A DNA stretch of 37,470 bases from a bacterium CPR1. Its GTDB lineage: Bacteria; Vulcanimicrobiota; Xenobia; Xenobiales; QWHO01. Made by a program: the position numbers and the translations under genes. A model generated the notes under the pieces. It had not been told where the DNA came from. It did no database searches and was given only the letters and a program-made list of their open reading frames with translations. Of this stretch, positions 15,030-22,738 are shown in pieces; positions within the stretch are counted from its first letter, which is position 1; every line of letters starts with the position of its first letter. The stretch is from positions 1-37,470 of the forward strand of contig QWHO01000035.1 in the NCBI GenBank assembly GCA_021404945.1, in the 5' to 3' direction.

Positions 15030-15409
15030 GGTATCGAACATTCCTTCGGTCGCCCGGGCCCAGTCCCCGGTCCCAGGCCGGATCGCCCCCAAGAATCCTG
15101 TTCGATTTTTGAACCGCCGGTATCGGACATTTGTTCGGTCGCCCGGGCCCAGTCCCCGGTCCCAGGCCGGATCGCCCCCCCAAGAATCCTGTTCGATTTT
15201 TGAACCGCCGGTATCGGACATTCGTTCGGTCGCCCGGGTCCAGTCCCCGGTCCCAGGCCGGATCGCCCCCCAAGAGTCCTGTTCGATTTTTGAACCGCCG
15301 GTATCGTACGTTTGTTCGGTCGCCCGGGTCCAGTCCTCGGTCCCAGGCCGGACCGCCCCCCAGGAGTCCTGTTCGAAATTTGAACCGGCGGTATCGTCTC
15401 TTTGTTCGG
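15030..15409 (+). repeat. Tandem array: four ~90-bp units plus a partial fifth
   Basis: Units begin with GGTATCG at 15030, 15119, 15210, 15300 and 15390; spacings are 89, 91, 90 and 90. Each reads GGTATCG, a short variable part, TTCGGTCGCCCGGG, CAGTCC(C/T)CGGTCCCAGGCCGG, a C run of 5-7, CCTGTTCGA and TTTGAACCG(C/G)C. Length differences come from the C run. Units differ by a few substitutions each, and unit 4 is the most diverged. The fifth copy stops after ~20 bases at the edge of the vapB upstream region. Confidence 0.92.
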
Positions 15410-15441
15410 CATGGGCGGTGTCAGCGCAGTGACAATACCCG

Positions 15442-15470
15442 TGGACATCGCGAGGCCGATGGTGTACACT
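15442..15470 (+). promoter_or_regulatory. vapB promoter with overlapping palindrome
   Basis: -35 TGGACA (15442-15447), 17-base spacer, -10 TACACT (15465-15470). The predicted start at about 15477 leaves only ~5 bases before ATG 15482, and no Shine-Dalgarno is present. GTGTACAC (15462-15469), a perfect palindrome, overlaps the -10; a wider ATGGTG...CACCAT dyad reaches the ATG. VapB-type antitoxins usually repress their own promoter at such dyads. Confidence 0.55.
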
Positions 15471-15481
15471 TGGGTATCACC

Positions 15482-15730
15482 ATGGGCGAAGTAGGAATTG
15501 CCAAAATCTTCATGCATGGGCGCAGCCAGGCGGTGCGACTGCCGGCTGCTTTCCGACTGCCGGGCGAGAAAGTGCGCGTTCGGCGGGTACCCGAGGGGAT
15601 TTTACTCGAGCCCATCATCACTGACCTGGATGCCTGGTTTGCCCTGCTCGATGAGAATGCCGACGAGTCTTTTCTGGAGGAGGGCCGAAACCAGCCACCG
15701 ATGCCACCACCCAATGACCTCTTCCAGTGA
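15482..15730 (+). CDS. vapB: VapB-type antitoxin (AbrB-like N-terminus)
   Basis: 82 residues from ATG 15482. The N-terminus GIAKIFMHGRSQAVRLPAAF is the SpoVT/AbrB swapped-hairpin DNA-binding domain typical of VapB, where xxGxSQAVRLP is the family signature. The acidic and Pro-rich C-terminus (~55-82) would wrap and inhibit the toxin. The stop overlaps the vapC start as GTGA, the normal coupled arrangement. The frame stays open upstream through the tandem repeats, but the promoter just before the ATG supports the short form. Confidence 0.88.
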   Translation: MGEVGIAKIFMHGRSQAVRLPAAFRLPGEKVRVRRVPEGILLEPIITDLDAWFALLDENADESFLEEGRNQPPMPPPNDLFQ

Positions 15731-16143
15731 GTTATCTGCTCGACACGAACGCAGTGATTGCGCTCTTGAGGCAGAAACCACACCCGGTCGATGAGCGGTT
15801 TCGGCGAGAGCTGAGAGCGAGAGAAGTGATCGCGGTAAGTTCCATCGTGCTCTTCGAGCTTTGCTACGGGATTGCGCGCAGCCAGCATCCCGAGAAGAAC
15901 GCGAAATCTTTGCGAGACTTTCTTGCCGGCCCGATCCAGGTGCTGGATTTCAACCCTGAAGACGCCGCTCGAGCCGGCGAGATTCGAGCTCACCTGGAAG
16001 TCCGGGGCACCCCCATCGGGCCGTATGACCTCCTGGTCGCGGCCCAGGCTCTGAGAACCGCGACCACGCTCGTGACGGCCAATTTCGCCGAGTTCGCGCG
16101 CGTGCCGGGCCTGCGCTGGGAGGACTGGAGTCTTCCCGACTGA
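15727..16143 (+). CDS. vapC: VapC-type PIN-domain ribonuclease toxin
   Basis: 138 residues, start GTG 15727. PIN domain with the conserved acidic residues: Asp6 in LLDTNAVI, Glu44 in VLFELCYGI, Asp101 in GPYDLLVAAQA. The C-terminal VTANFAEFARVPGLRWEDW is the common VapC ending; the acidic site normally binds Mg2+. VapC toxins cleave tRNA or rRNA and stop translation until the antitoxin rebinds. Intact and in frame. It lies between the 90-bp repeat array and the repeat-flanked DUF4143 gene, an accessory setting. Confidence 0.92.
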   Translation: MSYLLDTNAVIALLRQKPHPVDERFRRELRAREVIAVSSIVLFELCYGIARSQHPEKNAKSLRDFLAGPIQVLDFNPEDAARAGEIRAHLEVRGTPIGPYDLLVAAQALRTATTLVTANFAEFARVPGLRWEDWSLPD

Positions 16144-16216
16144 GTCAGAAGCTGAAGCGGCGAGGGGCTGACCCGAGAAGTTGGCGCGGAGGAATCGGCT
16201 CGGCCGGCCAGGCGGC

Positions 16217-16262
16217 TTGACCGGACCTGCAATAGCTGGAGCAGTGAGGAGCCAGTCTACCA
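16217..16262 (+). repeat. Left copy of the repeats flanking the DUF4143 gene
   Basis: TTGACCGGACCTGCAAT (16217-16233) and GGAGCCAGTCTACCA (16248-16262), with GCAGTGA between them. Both blocks and GCAGTGA recur in the same order at 17711-17777, after the ATPase gene. Confidence 0.8.
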
Positions 16263-16377
16263 TTCGAGAGGAGGCTGGCTCGTCTCGTTCCAGTGCTCGG
16301 GATTACACTCGTCGGGAGCGGGTCTTGAGGGGCTCGGTCAGCCCCTGAGGCGGCCTCCGCGGGCCAGGAAACCAGCT

Positions 16378-16412
16378 TGTCAAAATTGAACATGAAGTGT
16401 TGAAATATGACA
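16378..16412. promoter_or_regulatory. 35-bp imperfect palindrome over the DUF4143 start
   Basis: Centred on 16395. Outer arms TGTCA (16378-16382) and TGACA (16408-16412), inner arms AACA (16389-16392) and TGTT (16398-16401), with equal 6-base spacers; 12 of the outer 15 pairs match. It is AT-rich compared with its surroundings and includes the start codon at 16407. It looks like an operator, possibly with -35 TTGTCA at 16377-16382. Confidence 0.5.
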
Positions 16413-17630
16413 GCATATCATGAGCGAGAGATCGCCTCCCCTCTCCTCGACGCCCTTGAGACGATGCCCGTTGTGGTGGTGACCGGGGCCCGGCAGGTGG
16501 GCAAGAGCACCCTGCTGCAAAGCCACGAGCGACTGGGGCAGAGGCGCTACCTCACGCTGGATGACTTCGCGCAACTGGAGGCAGCCGAGAGCAACCCTGA
16601 AGCGCTCCTCTCCGGTTCGGAGCCCATTACGGTGGACGAGGCCCAGAAGGCACCCGGCCTGCTCCACGCGATCAAGCGGATGGTGGACTCCAAGCGCCTG
16701 AGCGGGAGGTTTCTCCTGTCCGGGTCGGCCAACTTTGCTCTGCTCAAGGGCATCACGGAGAGCCTGGCGGGACGGGCTCTCTACCTCACGCTCCACCCGT
16801 TCACGCGCCGCGAGGTTGCCGGGAGCGTCGAGAGCAGGCCGTTTCTCCTCGACTTCTTTGAGACGCTCCGGGTTGGAGCCCGCAAACCGATCCCTCTCTC
16901 GGGCGCCGAGGTCCTGGCGGGCGGCTTTCCTCCGGTTTGCCTGGGCCGGCCCGAGACTGCCCGACCCTGGTTCCGAGGCTACGAGCAAACCTACTTGGAG
17001 CGGGATCTCCGCGAGCTCTCGCAGGTGGCCGACCTGGTCACCTTCCGACAGTTCCTCGTGCTGACAGCTCTGCGCACCGCCCAGGTTCTCAACGTCAGCG
17101 AGCTGGCCCGAGACGCCCATCTCAACCACACGACCGCTTCGCGTTATCTCGGACTGCTGGAGGCGAGCTTCATGCTCCGCCGCCTCGGCCCTTATCTGTC
17201 CAACCCGACCAGCCGCCTCATCAAGTCGCCCAAGCTCTACATGGCCGACTCAGGGCTGGCGGCTCACCTGGCCGGCGTGACCTCGGTGGAACCGACCTCC
17301 GGCGAGCCGCTCCGGGGACCGCTCTTTGAGACTTACGTGGCGGCCAATCTCGCTGCCTTGCTCGAGTCCCACTGGCCGGAGGCTCGACTCCATTACTGGC
17401 ACGTCCAGGGACGCTTCGAAGTGGACTTCGTGATCGAGGCCGGCCGACAGTGCATGGCGATCGAGGTCAAGGCGGCCACCCGCTGGAGCTCGCGGGATCT
17501 CAGATCGTTACGCGCCTTTCTCGACTCGACTCCCCACTGTCGGGCGGCCATTCTGGCCCACAACGGCACCCAGGCGGTGCAGCTCCAGGACCGGCTCTGG
17601 GCACTGCCTTTGGGGATGCTGCTGGAGTAA
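16407..17630 (+). CDS. AAA_14 / DUF4143 ATPase
   Basis: 407 residues, full length for the family. Walker A GARQVGKST (27-35), Walker B PITVDEAQ (~73-80), an arginine-rich sensor region (GRFLLSGSANFALL), a winged-helix segment around 230-255 (LNVSELARDAHLNHTTASRYL) and the DUF4143 domain. The end of that domain carries VDFVIE...AIEVKAA, which resembles a PD-(D/E)xK nuclease core. The family is common and patchily distributed; no specific substrate is established. No Shine-Dalgarno precedes ATG 16407, which lies in a palindrome. Direct repeats on both sides suggest the gene moves or is gained as a unit. Confidence 0.9.
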   Translation: MTAYHEREIASPLLDALETMPVVVVTGARQVGKSTLLQSHERLGQRRYLTLDDFAQLEAAESNPEALLSGSEPITVDEAQKAPGLLHAIKRMVDSKRLSGRFLLSGSANFALLKGITESLAGRALYLTLHPFTRREVAGSVESRPFLLDFFETLRVGARKPIPLSGAEVLAGGFPPVCLGRPETARPWFRGYEQTYLERDLRELSQVADLVTFRQFLVLTALRTAQVLNVSELARDAHLNHTTASRYLGLLEASFMLRRLGPYLSNPTSRLIKSPKLYMADSGLAAHLAGVTSVEPTSGEPLRGPLFETYVAANLAALLESHWPEARLHYWHVQGRFEVDFVIEAGRQCMAIEVKAATRWSSRDLRSLRAFLDSTPHCRAAILAHNGTQAVQLQDRLWALPLGMLLE

Positions 17631-17661
17631 CCACCCGCTCGCTCCGGCACAGCCCGGGGAA

Positions 17662-17701
17662 GGCCGGAACGCGCAGGCGTCCCGCCTGCCAAAGTCCGGC
17701 C
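17662..17701. repeat. REP-like nested palindrome
   Basis: Outer arms GGCCGGA (17662-17668) and TCCGGCC (17695-17701); inner hairpin GCAGGCG-TCC-CGCCTGC (17673-17689). Similar GCAGGCG/CGCCTGC palindromes occur as dispersed repeats in many high-GC genomes. It lies 32 bases after the DUF4143 stop and could also help end transcription, though no T run follows. Confidence 0.6.
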
Positions 17702-17710
17702 GGAGGACCG

Positions 17711-17777
17711 TTGACCGGACCTGCAATGGGGGGCAACTCGCAGTGAATTGGATTGTGCTATCGGAGCCAGTCTACCA
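17711..17777 (+). repeat. Right copy of the repeats flanking the DUF4143 gene
   Basis: TTGACCGGACCTGCAAT (17711-17727), GCAGTGA (17740-17746) and GGAGCCAGTCTACCA (17763-17777). Same order and orientation as 16217-16262, but with ~20 extra bases in the interior, mostly between GCAGTGA and the second block. The two copies lie about 1.5 kb apart and bracket the ATPase gene. Confidence 0.8.
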
Positions 17778-17838
17778 CCCACGAGATCGGGGCGCAGGGG
17801 CCCTGGCCACCAGCAGCAGCTACCGGTGGCCAACCACC

Positions 17839-18438
17839 TCAGACGCGGCAGGAGGTGAACAGGAGCGTGTTGGGGTGGTTGAACACGTCGTGGCGGATCT
17901 CGGCCTGGATGTCGCTGAAATACTCGCGGATCAGCCGCTCGTAGCCTTCCTGGTCACGGATGAACTTGCCCCGGTCCAGGCGCAGCCAGATGCGTGTGAA
18001 CCAGTGCTGGCCGGGCACGAAACAGCCGTCCACCGTGACCAGGCGGCCGCCCGGGCGCAGGTAGCCGCGGGCCAGCTCGAGCAGCTTGCGAGCGTTCTCG
18101 TCGTCGAGGTGGTGCAGGACGCCCGTGGCGATGACGGTATCGAAGTAGGCCGGCTGGGCCACCGAGTGGTCCTTGATCAGCTGGCACAGAAAGCGCCCGC
18201 GGTGGCCGTACAGCTTCTGGGCTGCCTCGATATAGGCAGCGCTCCCATCCACGCCCCAGTACTCGATGTCGCACTTGATCCAGGGCAAGATCACGCCCGG
18301 ACCGCAACCGATGTCGAGAATGCGATGCCCGGGCTCAGGGCGCACGAAGCGCGAAACGTAGACCTCGTAGAACTTTCGTCCCCGGCTGAGGGTCTGAAAC
18401 CAGGTGTAGATCCGGGGCCACCGGAGCAGAAATCTCAT
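17839..18438 (-). CDS. Class I SAM-dependent methyltransferase
   Basis: 199 residues. Motif I ILDIGCGPGVILP (~40-52) binds SAM; an acidic motif II lies in WGVDGSAAYI; motif IV/post-I region FDTVIATGVLHHLDDENA and the LRPGGRLVTVD strand follow. The overall plan matches the small-molecule methyltransferase_11/25 group. The substrate is unknown. The C-terminus (EYFSDIQAEIRHDVFNHP) is typical of sugar or lipid head-group methylases, but that is weak. The gene starts 6 bases after the S41 peptidase gene on the same strand, so they are probably co-transcribed. Confidence 0.88.
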   Translation of the reverse strand: MRFLLRWPRIYTWFQTLSRGRKFYEVYVSRFVRPEPGHRILDIGCGPGVILPWIKCDIEYWGVDGSAAYIEAAQKLYGHRGRFLCQLIKDHSVAQPAYFDTVIATGVLHHLDDENARKLLELARGYLRPGGRLVTVDGCFVPGQHWFTRIWLRLDRGKFIRDQEGYERLIREYFSDIQAEIRHDVFNHPNTLLFTSCRV

Positions 18439-18444
18439 CGGCTC

Positions 18445-19644
18445 TCAGGGGCTTCGGGGTGCCCGGGCCTTGTCCTGGATCATCCGGGCCGCCTCGCGCA
18501 GGGCCGCTTTGCGCTGCGGGTCGCGCCCGGCCGAGTAGGGGAGGGCTCGATCCACAGTAAGGTCGGGCTCCACCCCCACGCCTTCCAGTCGCTCTCCGTC
18601 GATCAGCGCGTCGCCCACCGCCAGATAGAGCAGATTGCCGCTCTTGAGCAGGTAGGGTCGGCCGAACACCACCGCCCCTGCCGTGCGCGCTCCCACCACC
18701 CGGCCCAGAGCGTAGCGGCGCACGCCGAAGGCCAGGATCTCCTTGCCGCTGCGGCTGGTCTCATCCACCAGCAACACCAGCGGCTTGCGCCAGGTGGAGT
18801 CCATCTGGGCCCGATTCTGGCGCCCGATGAAGGTGATGGACGGGAGGCGGGCATTGAACAGGCTCAGGTAATCGGGCGAGGCTCCGCCCCAGCCGCCTCG
18901 CAGGTCCAGCACCAGGGCCTCGGCCTCCTTGAGCGGGCCGTCCAGGAGGGCTTCCTCCAGCGCCTGCTGGTAGCTGTCGCTGGCGTAGCTCCACAGGTGG
19001 GCATAGGCCACCTTGCGCCCCTCCACCTCTTCTACCCGCAAGCTCTTCTTGAGAGCGTGCAAAAACATGGTGCGCCCATCCAGGCGGCGCGGCTTGACCT
19101 GCAGCTCGAGCTCGGGCCCGCCCGCCTGACGCCGAAGTTGTAGGGCCACCGGGCGTCCCTCGGTCAGCCCACCCGGCAGGGGAGCGAGCAGCTCATCTCC
19201 CTCCAGTACCCCCGCTTCCTGGCCCGGCCCGCCCTCGAGCACGCCGCTGACGAAGCTCTTGCCGTCCAGCTCGCGGCTGGTCAGGCCCAGGCCCACGTAG
19301 ACCGGTCCCTCGGGCAAGACCTTGCGGATGCGCCTGGAGAAGTCGCCCCGATCAAAGACCGCCAGGAGCTGGTAATACTCCGGCTGCTGGCGGTGGTAGT
19401 AGGCCACGTGCGAGGTCCTCAGCCGGGCCAGCATGGCCGAGATGATGCCGGCCAGCTCGCCCTCTCGGGCCACGCGCGCTCGGGGCTCGAGCTCTTCACG
19501 CACGGCCTCCCAGTCGAGTCCGCCTAACTTCTCATCGTAAAACTCGCGCCGCACCGTCTCCCACACTTCGGAGAAGTCCGAGAGCCGGGCCTGGGCCGAG
19601 GCCGGTACGACCAGCAACAACACCAGCAAGACGAGCCGATTCAT
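18445..19644 (-). CDS. S41-family (C-terminal processing) peptidase, exported
   Basis: 399 residues with a signal peptide (MNRLVLLVLLLVVPASAQA, ~1-19). The N-terminal helical region (WETVRREFYDEKLGGLDWEAV) is the S41 family start; a divergent PDZ-like domain lies at ~110-205, including VSGVLEGGPGQEAGVLEGDEL. The protease core is ~210-360: LVLDLRGGWGGA, then PLVLLVDETSRSGKEILA with the probable nucleophile Ser in TSRSGKE, then GARTAG. S41 enzymes degrade or trim periplasmic proteins and are often regulatory. It starts 38 bases after the phosphatase gene on the same strand. Confidence 0.9.
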   Translation of the reverse strand: MNRLVLLVLLLVVPASAQARLSDFSEVWETVRREFYDEKLGGLDWEAVREELEPRARVAREGELAGIISAMLARLRTSHVAYYHRQQPEYYQLLAVFDRGDFSRRIRKVLPEGPVYVGLGLTSRELDGKSFVSGVLEGGPGQEAGVLEGDELLAPLPGGLTEGRPVALQLRRQAGGPELELQVKPRRLDGRTMFLHALKKSLRVEEVEGRKVAYAHLWSYASDSYQQALEEALLDGPLKEAEALVLDLRGGWGGASPDYLSLFNARLPSITFIGRQNRAQMDSTWRKPLVLLVDETSRSGKEILAFGVRRYALGRVVGARTAGAVVFGRPYLLKSGNLLYLAVGDALIDGERLEGVGVEPDLTVDRALPYSAGRDPQRKAALREAARMIQDKARAPRSP

Positions 19645-19682
19645 GAAACTGGCTTGGCGTGCCGGGCCGGGAGTCCTCCCTG

Positions 19683-21089
19683 TCAGGCGTAAGCCTGGTT
19701 GGATTGGACTGCGGGGTTCATGGCCAGCTGCAGGTTCTCGAGCAGGGCCTTCAGCTCGGGCCGTTCCTTCAGCCAGTCGGAGAAGGTCTGCTGGAAGCCC
19801 CCGGGGGCCTGATCCTTGACATACTGGTTGAAGCTGACCAGGTAGAAGTAGCGCTTGAGGTAGTCCTGCCCGCGCTCGAGCGCGTGGGAGTCGCCCGCCT
19901 CGGCCTGCTGCTTGAGCCTGGCGATGGAAGTCCGCAGGTTCTGCATGGCGCTGGTGCGATCGATGGCGTCATCCACCCCGGCCTTGGCCTGAGAGCCCTC
20001 CTCCAGGGCCCGGATCAGGCCCAGGATGACCCGATAGTCGCCGTTGGCGTAGCGACCCACCTCTTTGATCTGCTCGCGCACCGCGCCCCGCTGCGCGAGG
20101 GTCATCTCGGAGCCGTCCATCAGGTCGGCGATCACCATGGCCGTGGTGGTGCGGCCCCGCCCGGCGTGGCAGTTCATGACGAGCGGAGTGTCGGCGGGAA
20201 CCCTCTTCAGGCGGGCCACCAGGGCGTCGAAGTCGGCCTCTTCGGGCACCTTCTCATCGGTGACCGGGATGCGGGCGTAGTCGACCTGAAAGCCCTCCCG
20301 GGTCATCTGCTGGAAGACCTCGAGCGGGGTCTTAAGGCTGGCTGCGTCCACGCTCACCCAGCGAGCCTGCACCTTTCCATCCGGGGTCTCCTCGTGCAGC
20401 AGGATGCGCCCTCCATTGGCGGCGGCTTCCTTGAGCACCTCGGCCTTGAGCGCAACCTCCTGGGCCTGGACCTGGGCCGGGGTGCTGCCCGGCTGCTCCA
20501 GGTTGGCGAAGGGGTGGGCCAGCTCGCGCAGGGTGACCGAGCGTCCCTGGATGTAGAGAGCAGGCTCCTCGCGCATGGTGGTCCAGACCACCTTCTGGCG
20601 GTCGGCTCCCAGGCGTTTGAGCACGCCGCGCAGTCCGTCCACGCTGGGCTGGGCCACCCCGTAGATGCTGGTGCCCTCCACCCCGCGAAAGTTGGGGGCG
20701 CCGGGCACGACTTCCAGCGAGCCGTTCTGCAGGGTGGGATAGTGGTCGTACTTGAGCATGCGTCCGCTGGATAGATTGGCCTGAGAGCGAGCTTCCACGT
20801 GCCGGGCTGCCTCGGTTGGAGAGGCCAGGGTGCCCTGGGCCACGGTGATGGCCGCCGGCGGGCCGGGCACGAAGCTGGCCGCCAGGCCTGGCCCGGTCAG
20901 GCCCAACGCCAGGGCGGCCGCCCACAGGCGCGGGCTGGTGATCTTGCGCTCCGGCTCGGGCGAGCTCTTGCTCGGGATTGGAGCTGCCGGCTCATAGCTC
21001 TCGGTCGGCGCCTCGTTTCCCCGCCAGGGCTCGCGCAGATTGCTCGGAGGCGGGGAGGCGCTGGCGAGGGGAAGGCGGGGGATCTGCAC
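19683..21089 (-). CDS. Exported dual-specificity/phytase-like tyrosine phosphatase
   Basis: 468 residues from GTG 21089; the same frame is open far upstream, but that part overlaps the EAL gene. After a ~54-residue polar, Pro/Glu-rich N-terminus comes a hydrophobic segment (LWAAALALGLTGPGLAA, ~55-71), so it is anchored or exported by a late signal. The catalytic loop is CHAGRGRTT, a C-x5-R-T P-loop at about residue 305. NFRGVEGTSIYGVAQPS resembles the N-terminal part of PTP-like phytases and the paladin family, which remove phosphates from inositol phosphates or phosphotyrosine. It sits 26 bases after the GGDEF/EAL gene, possibly with its own promoter (21096-21104). Substrate uncertain. Confidence 0.82.
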   Translation of the reverse strand: MQIPRLPLASASPPPSNLREPWRGNEAPTESYEPAAPIPSKSSPEPERKITSPRLWAAALALGLTGPGLAASFVPGPPAAITVAQGTLASPTEAARHVEARSQANLSSGRMLKYDHYPTLQNGSLEVVPGAPNFRGVEGTSIYGVAQPSVDGLRGVLKRLGADRQKVVWTTMREEPALYIQGRSVTLRELAHPFANLEQPGSTPAQVQAQEVALKAEVLKEAAANGGRILLHEETPDGKVQARWVSVDAASLKTPLEVFQQMTREGFQVDYARIPVTDEKVPEEADFDALVARLKRVPADTPLVMNCHAGRGRTTTAMVIADLMDGSEMTLAQRGAVREQIKEVGRYANGDYRVILGLIRALEEGSQAKAGVDDAIDRTSAMQNLRTSIARLKQQAEAGDSHALERGQDYLKRYFYLVSFNQYVKDQAPGGFQQTFSDWLKERPELKALLENLQLAMNPAVQSNQAYA

Positions 21090-21095
21090 AGGGGG

Positions 21096-21104
21096 AGTAT
21101 ACCA
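21096..21104 (-). promoter_or_regulatory. Extended -10 promoter at the phosphatase start
   Basis: On the minus strand, TGGTATACT (TG-n plus TATACT, 5 of 6). Transcription would begin at about 21089, exactly at the GTG, giving a leaderless mRNA. No Shine-Dalgarno is present, and no good -35 is seen at 17 bases. Confidence 0.45.
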
Positions 21105-21115
21105 GATTTCGGGAC

Positions 21116-22738
21116 CTACGTTCCAGCGTCCTGCTGATCGGCACGGCCTTTCCGCCCGCGCCTCGTGGATCGCAGCCGGCGCTCGATCTCCTCGGGCTCG
21201 GCCGGTTTGCCGAAGTGGTAGCCCTGACCCAGGTGGCAACCCAGATCGCGCAGGCACTCGTGTTGGGCGGCCGTCTCGATGCCCTCGGCCAGCGACTCCA
21301 TGCCCAGGTTGTGGGCCAGCTCGATGACGGCGCTGGCGATGGAAGCGTCCTTGTAGTCGTCGGGCAGGCCGTGCACGAAGGAGGAATCGAGCTTGAGCAG
21401 GTGGCTTCGCAGGCTCTTGAGACGCGAGAGCGAGGAGTGGCCGACCCCGAAGTCGTCGATGGCCACCTTCAAGCCCAGCTCCTCCAGTCCGGCCAGAATA
21501 CGATCGGTATCGGCCCCGGCGCGCATGATGGCGGTCTCGGTCACCTCGATCTCGATGCTGCCCGGGGGTAGGCGATGAAGAGCGAGCAACTGCTTCAGTC
21601 GGGTCAGGAAGTCGGGGTGCATGAATTGGGCCACGGAGACGTTGCAGGCCACCACCAGGCGGGCCCCCTGAGCGTGCCAGAGGGCGGCCTGGCGCAGAGT
21701 CTCTTGCAACACCCAATCGCCGATGGGAATGATCAGGCCGTTCTCCTCGGCCATGGGGATGAACAGGGCCGGCGAGGTCAGCCCGCGTTCGGGCGAGAGC
21801 CAGCGGATCAACGCCTCGACTCCCACCATCCGGCTCGTTCCGAGCTCCACCACCGGCTGATAGGCTAGAAAGAACTCGCCCCGGCGCAGGGCCTGACGCA
21901 GTCGATTCTCGATGGCCATGCGCTCGGACTTTTCGCGCAAGAGGTCGCCGGAGTAGAGCTCGTAGCGGGTTCTCCCCAGCTCCTTGGCGCGATAGAGGGC
22001 GCTCTCGGCGCACTTGAGGGTCAACTGGGGGTCCAGCTCCGGGTGCACCAGAGCGATGCCGATGCTGGCCCCCACGTAGACCTCGCTCCCGTCGATCTCG
22101 AAGGGAGCCACCAGGCTCTCCAGCACCCGCTCAGCCACGGCTCCGGCTTCCAGGCTCGGGTCGCGCCTCCGGCGCCGGTCCATCTCGTGTTCCTCGGCTT
22201 CGTGGGCCCGGGCCGAGAGCACCACCAGGAACTCATCCTCGCCTCGCCGGCTGACCAGGTCGGTGGCCCGCAGGGTGGAGGCGAGCCTCAAGCCCACCTG
22301 GCGCAGCAGCTCGTCCCCCGTACGGTAGCCCAGCACCGCGTTGATGACGTGAAAGCGGTCCAGGTCGACCACCAGCAGGGCCGAGCTCGAGTGCACCCGG
22401 GCGTCCAGCGAGCGCAGGGCGGTCTCCATGGGGACCAGCCGGCGACCGGGCTCGGGCGCCGCCCGGGGACCCGGTCGCGTGCGCTGCTCGGGGAGCGAGC
22501 GCAGCACCACGAGCTCGGCCTCGGCTCCCTGCCAGTTGATGGCATGGCGCGAGACAAAGGCGCGACCCAGGCCGGGGATGGCCAGGGTCGAGTCGGTGGG
22601 AAGGTCGAGCTCGCGCCCCTCGATGGGGCCAAAGAGCTCTCGGGCGCGCTCGTTGGCAAAGGAGACGACGCCGTCGTAGCGCAGGATCAGCAAGGGCTCC
22701 AGGGCGGCCAGAATCCCGTGCAGGTCGCGTGGATTCAC
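21116..22738 (-). CDS. GGDEF-EAL protein, probable c-di-GMP phosphodiesterase
   Basis: 540 residues, GTG start at 22738 overlapping the kinase stop (GTGA). Residues ~8-75 form a PAS-like sensor (EPLLILRYDGVVSFANERA). The GGDEF domain (~105-275) has GEDEF at 166-170 in place of GGDEF, so cyclase activity is probably lost, although GTP may still bind. The EAL domain (~285-530) is intact: VEALIRW, EVTETAIM, IDDFGVGHSSL, LKLDSSFV and SLAEGIET carry the metal ligands and catalytic residues. It should therefore hydrolyse c-di-GMP. No receiver domain is present. Coupled translation with the kinase implies that the two share a stimulus or pathway. Confidence 0.93.
   Translation of the reverse strand: MNPRDLHGILAALEPLLILRYDGVVSFANERARELFGPIEGRELDLPTDSTLAIPGLGRAFVSRHAINWQGAEAELVVLRSLPEQRTRPGPRAAPEPGRRLVPMETALRSLDARVHSSSALLVVDLDRFHVINAVLGYRTGDELLRQVGLRLASTLRATDLVSRRGEDEFLVVLSARAHEAEEHEMDRRRRRDPSLEAGAVAERVLESLVAPFEIDGSEVYVGASIGIALVHPELDPQLTLKCAESALYRAKELGRTRYELYSGDLLREKSERMAIENRLRQALRRGEFFLAYQPVVELGTSRMVGVEALIRWLSPERGLTSPALFIPMAEENGLIIPIGDWVLQETLRQAALWHAQGARLVVACNVSVAQFMHPDFLTRLKQLLALHRLPPGSIEIEVTETAIMRAGADTDRILAGLEELGLKVAIDDFGVGHSSLSRLKSLRSHLLKLDSSFVHGLPDDYKDASIASAVIELAHNLGMESLAEGIETAAQHECLRDLGCHLGQGYHFGKPAEPEEIERRLRSTRRGRKGRADQQDAGT

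Larger units (their letters stand above)
14839..15481 (+). other. Non-coding 643-base stretch with repeats
   Basis: No gene is supported between ycf46 and vapB. It holds a perfect 17-bp inverted repeat (14873-14953), a tandem array of ~90-bp units (15030-15409) and the vapB promoter. Open frames here on both strands are by-products of the repeat array, which has few stop codons. Confidence 0.75.

Noticed and set aside
15030-15409. CRISPR array
   Set aside because: Units are ~90 bp and similar over their whole length; there is no short repeat alternating with unique spacers and no cas gene.
14946-15517. Minus-strand repeat proteins across the tandem array
   Set aside because: All frames are open because the unit lacks stops; no start with a ribosome site and no unique domain.
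16163-16346. 11-bp inverted repeat AGGGGCTGACC / GGTCAGCCCCT as ends of a mobile element
   Set aside because: Exact arms but short for a GC-rich region, no target duplication seen. The right arm also takes part in a local hairpin (AGGGGCT/AGCCCCT, 16328-16346).
16328-16346. Rho-independent terminator after vapC
   Set aside because: A 7-bp GC stem with no T run and nearly 200 bases after the stop.
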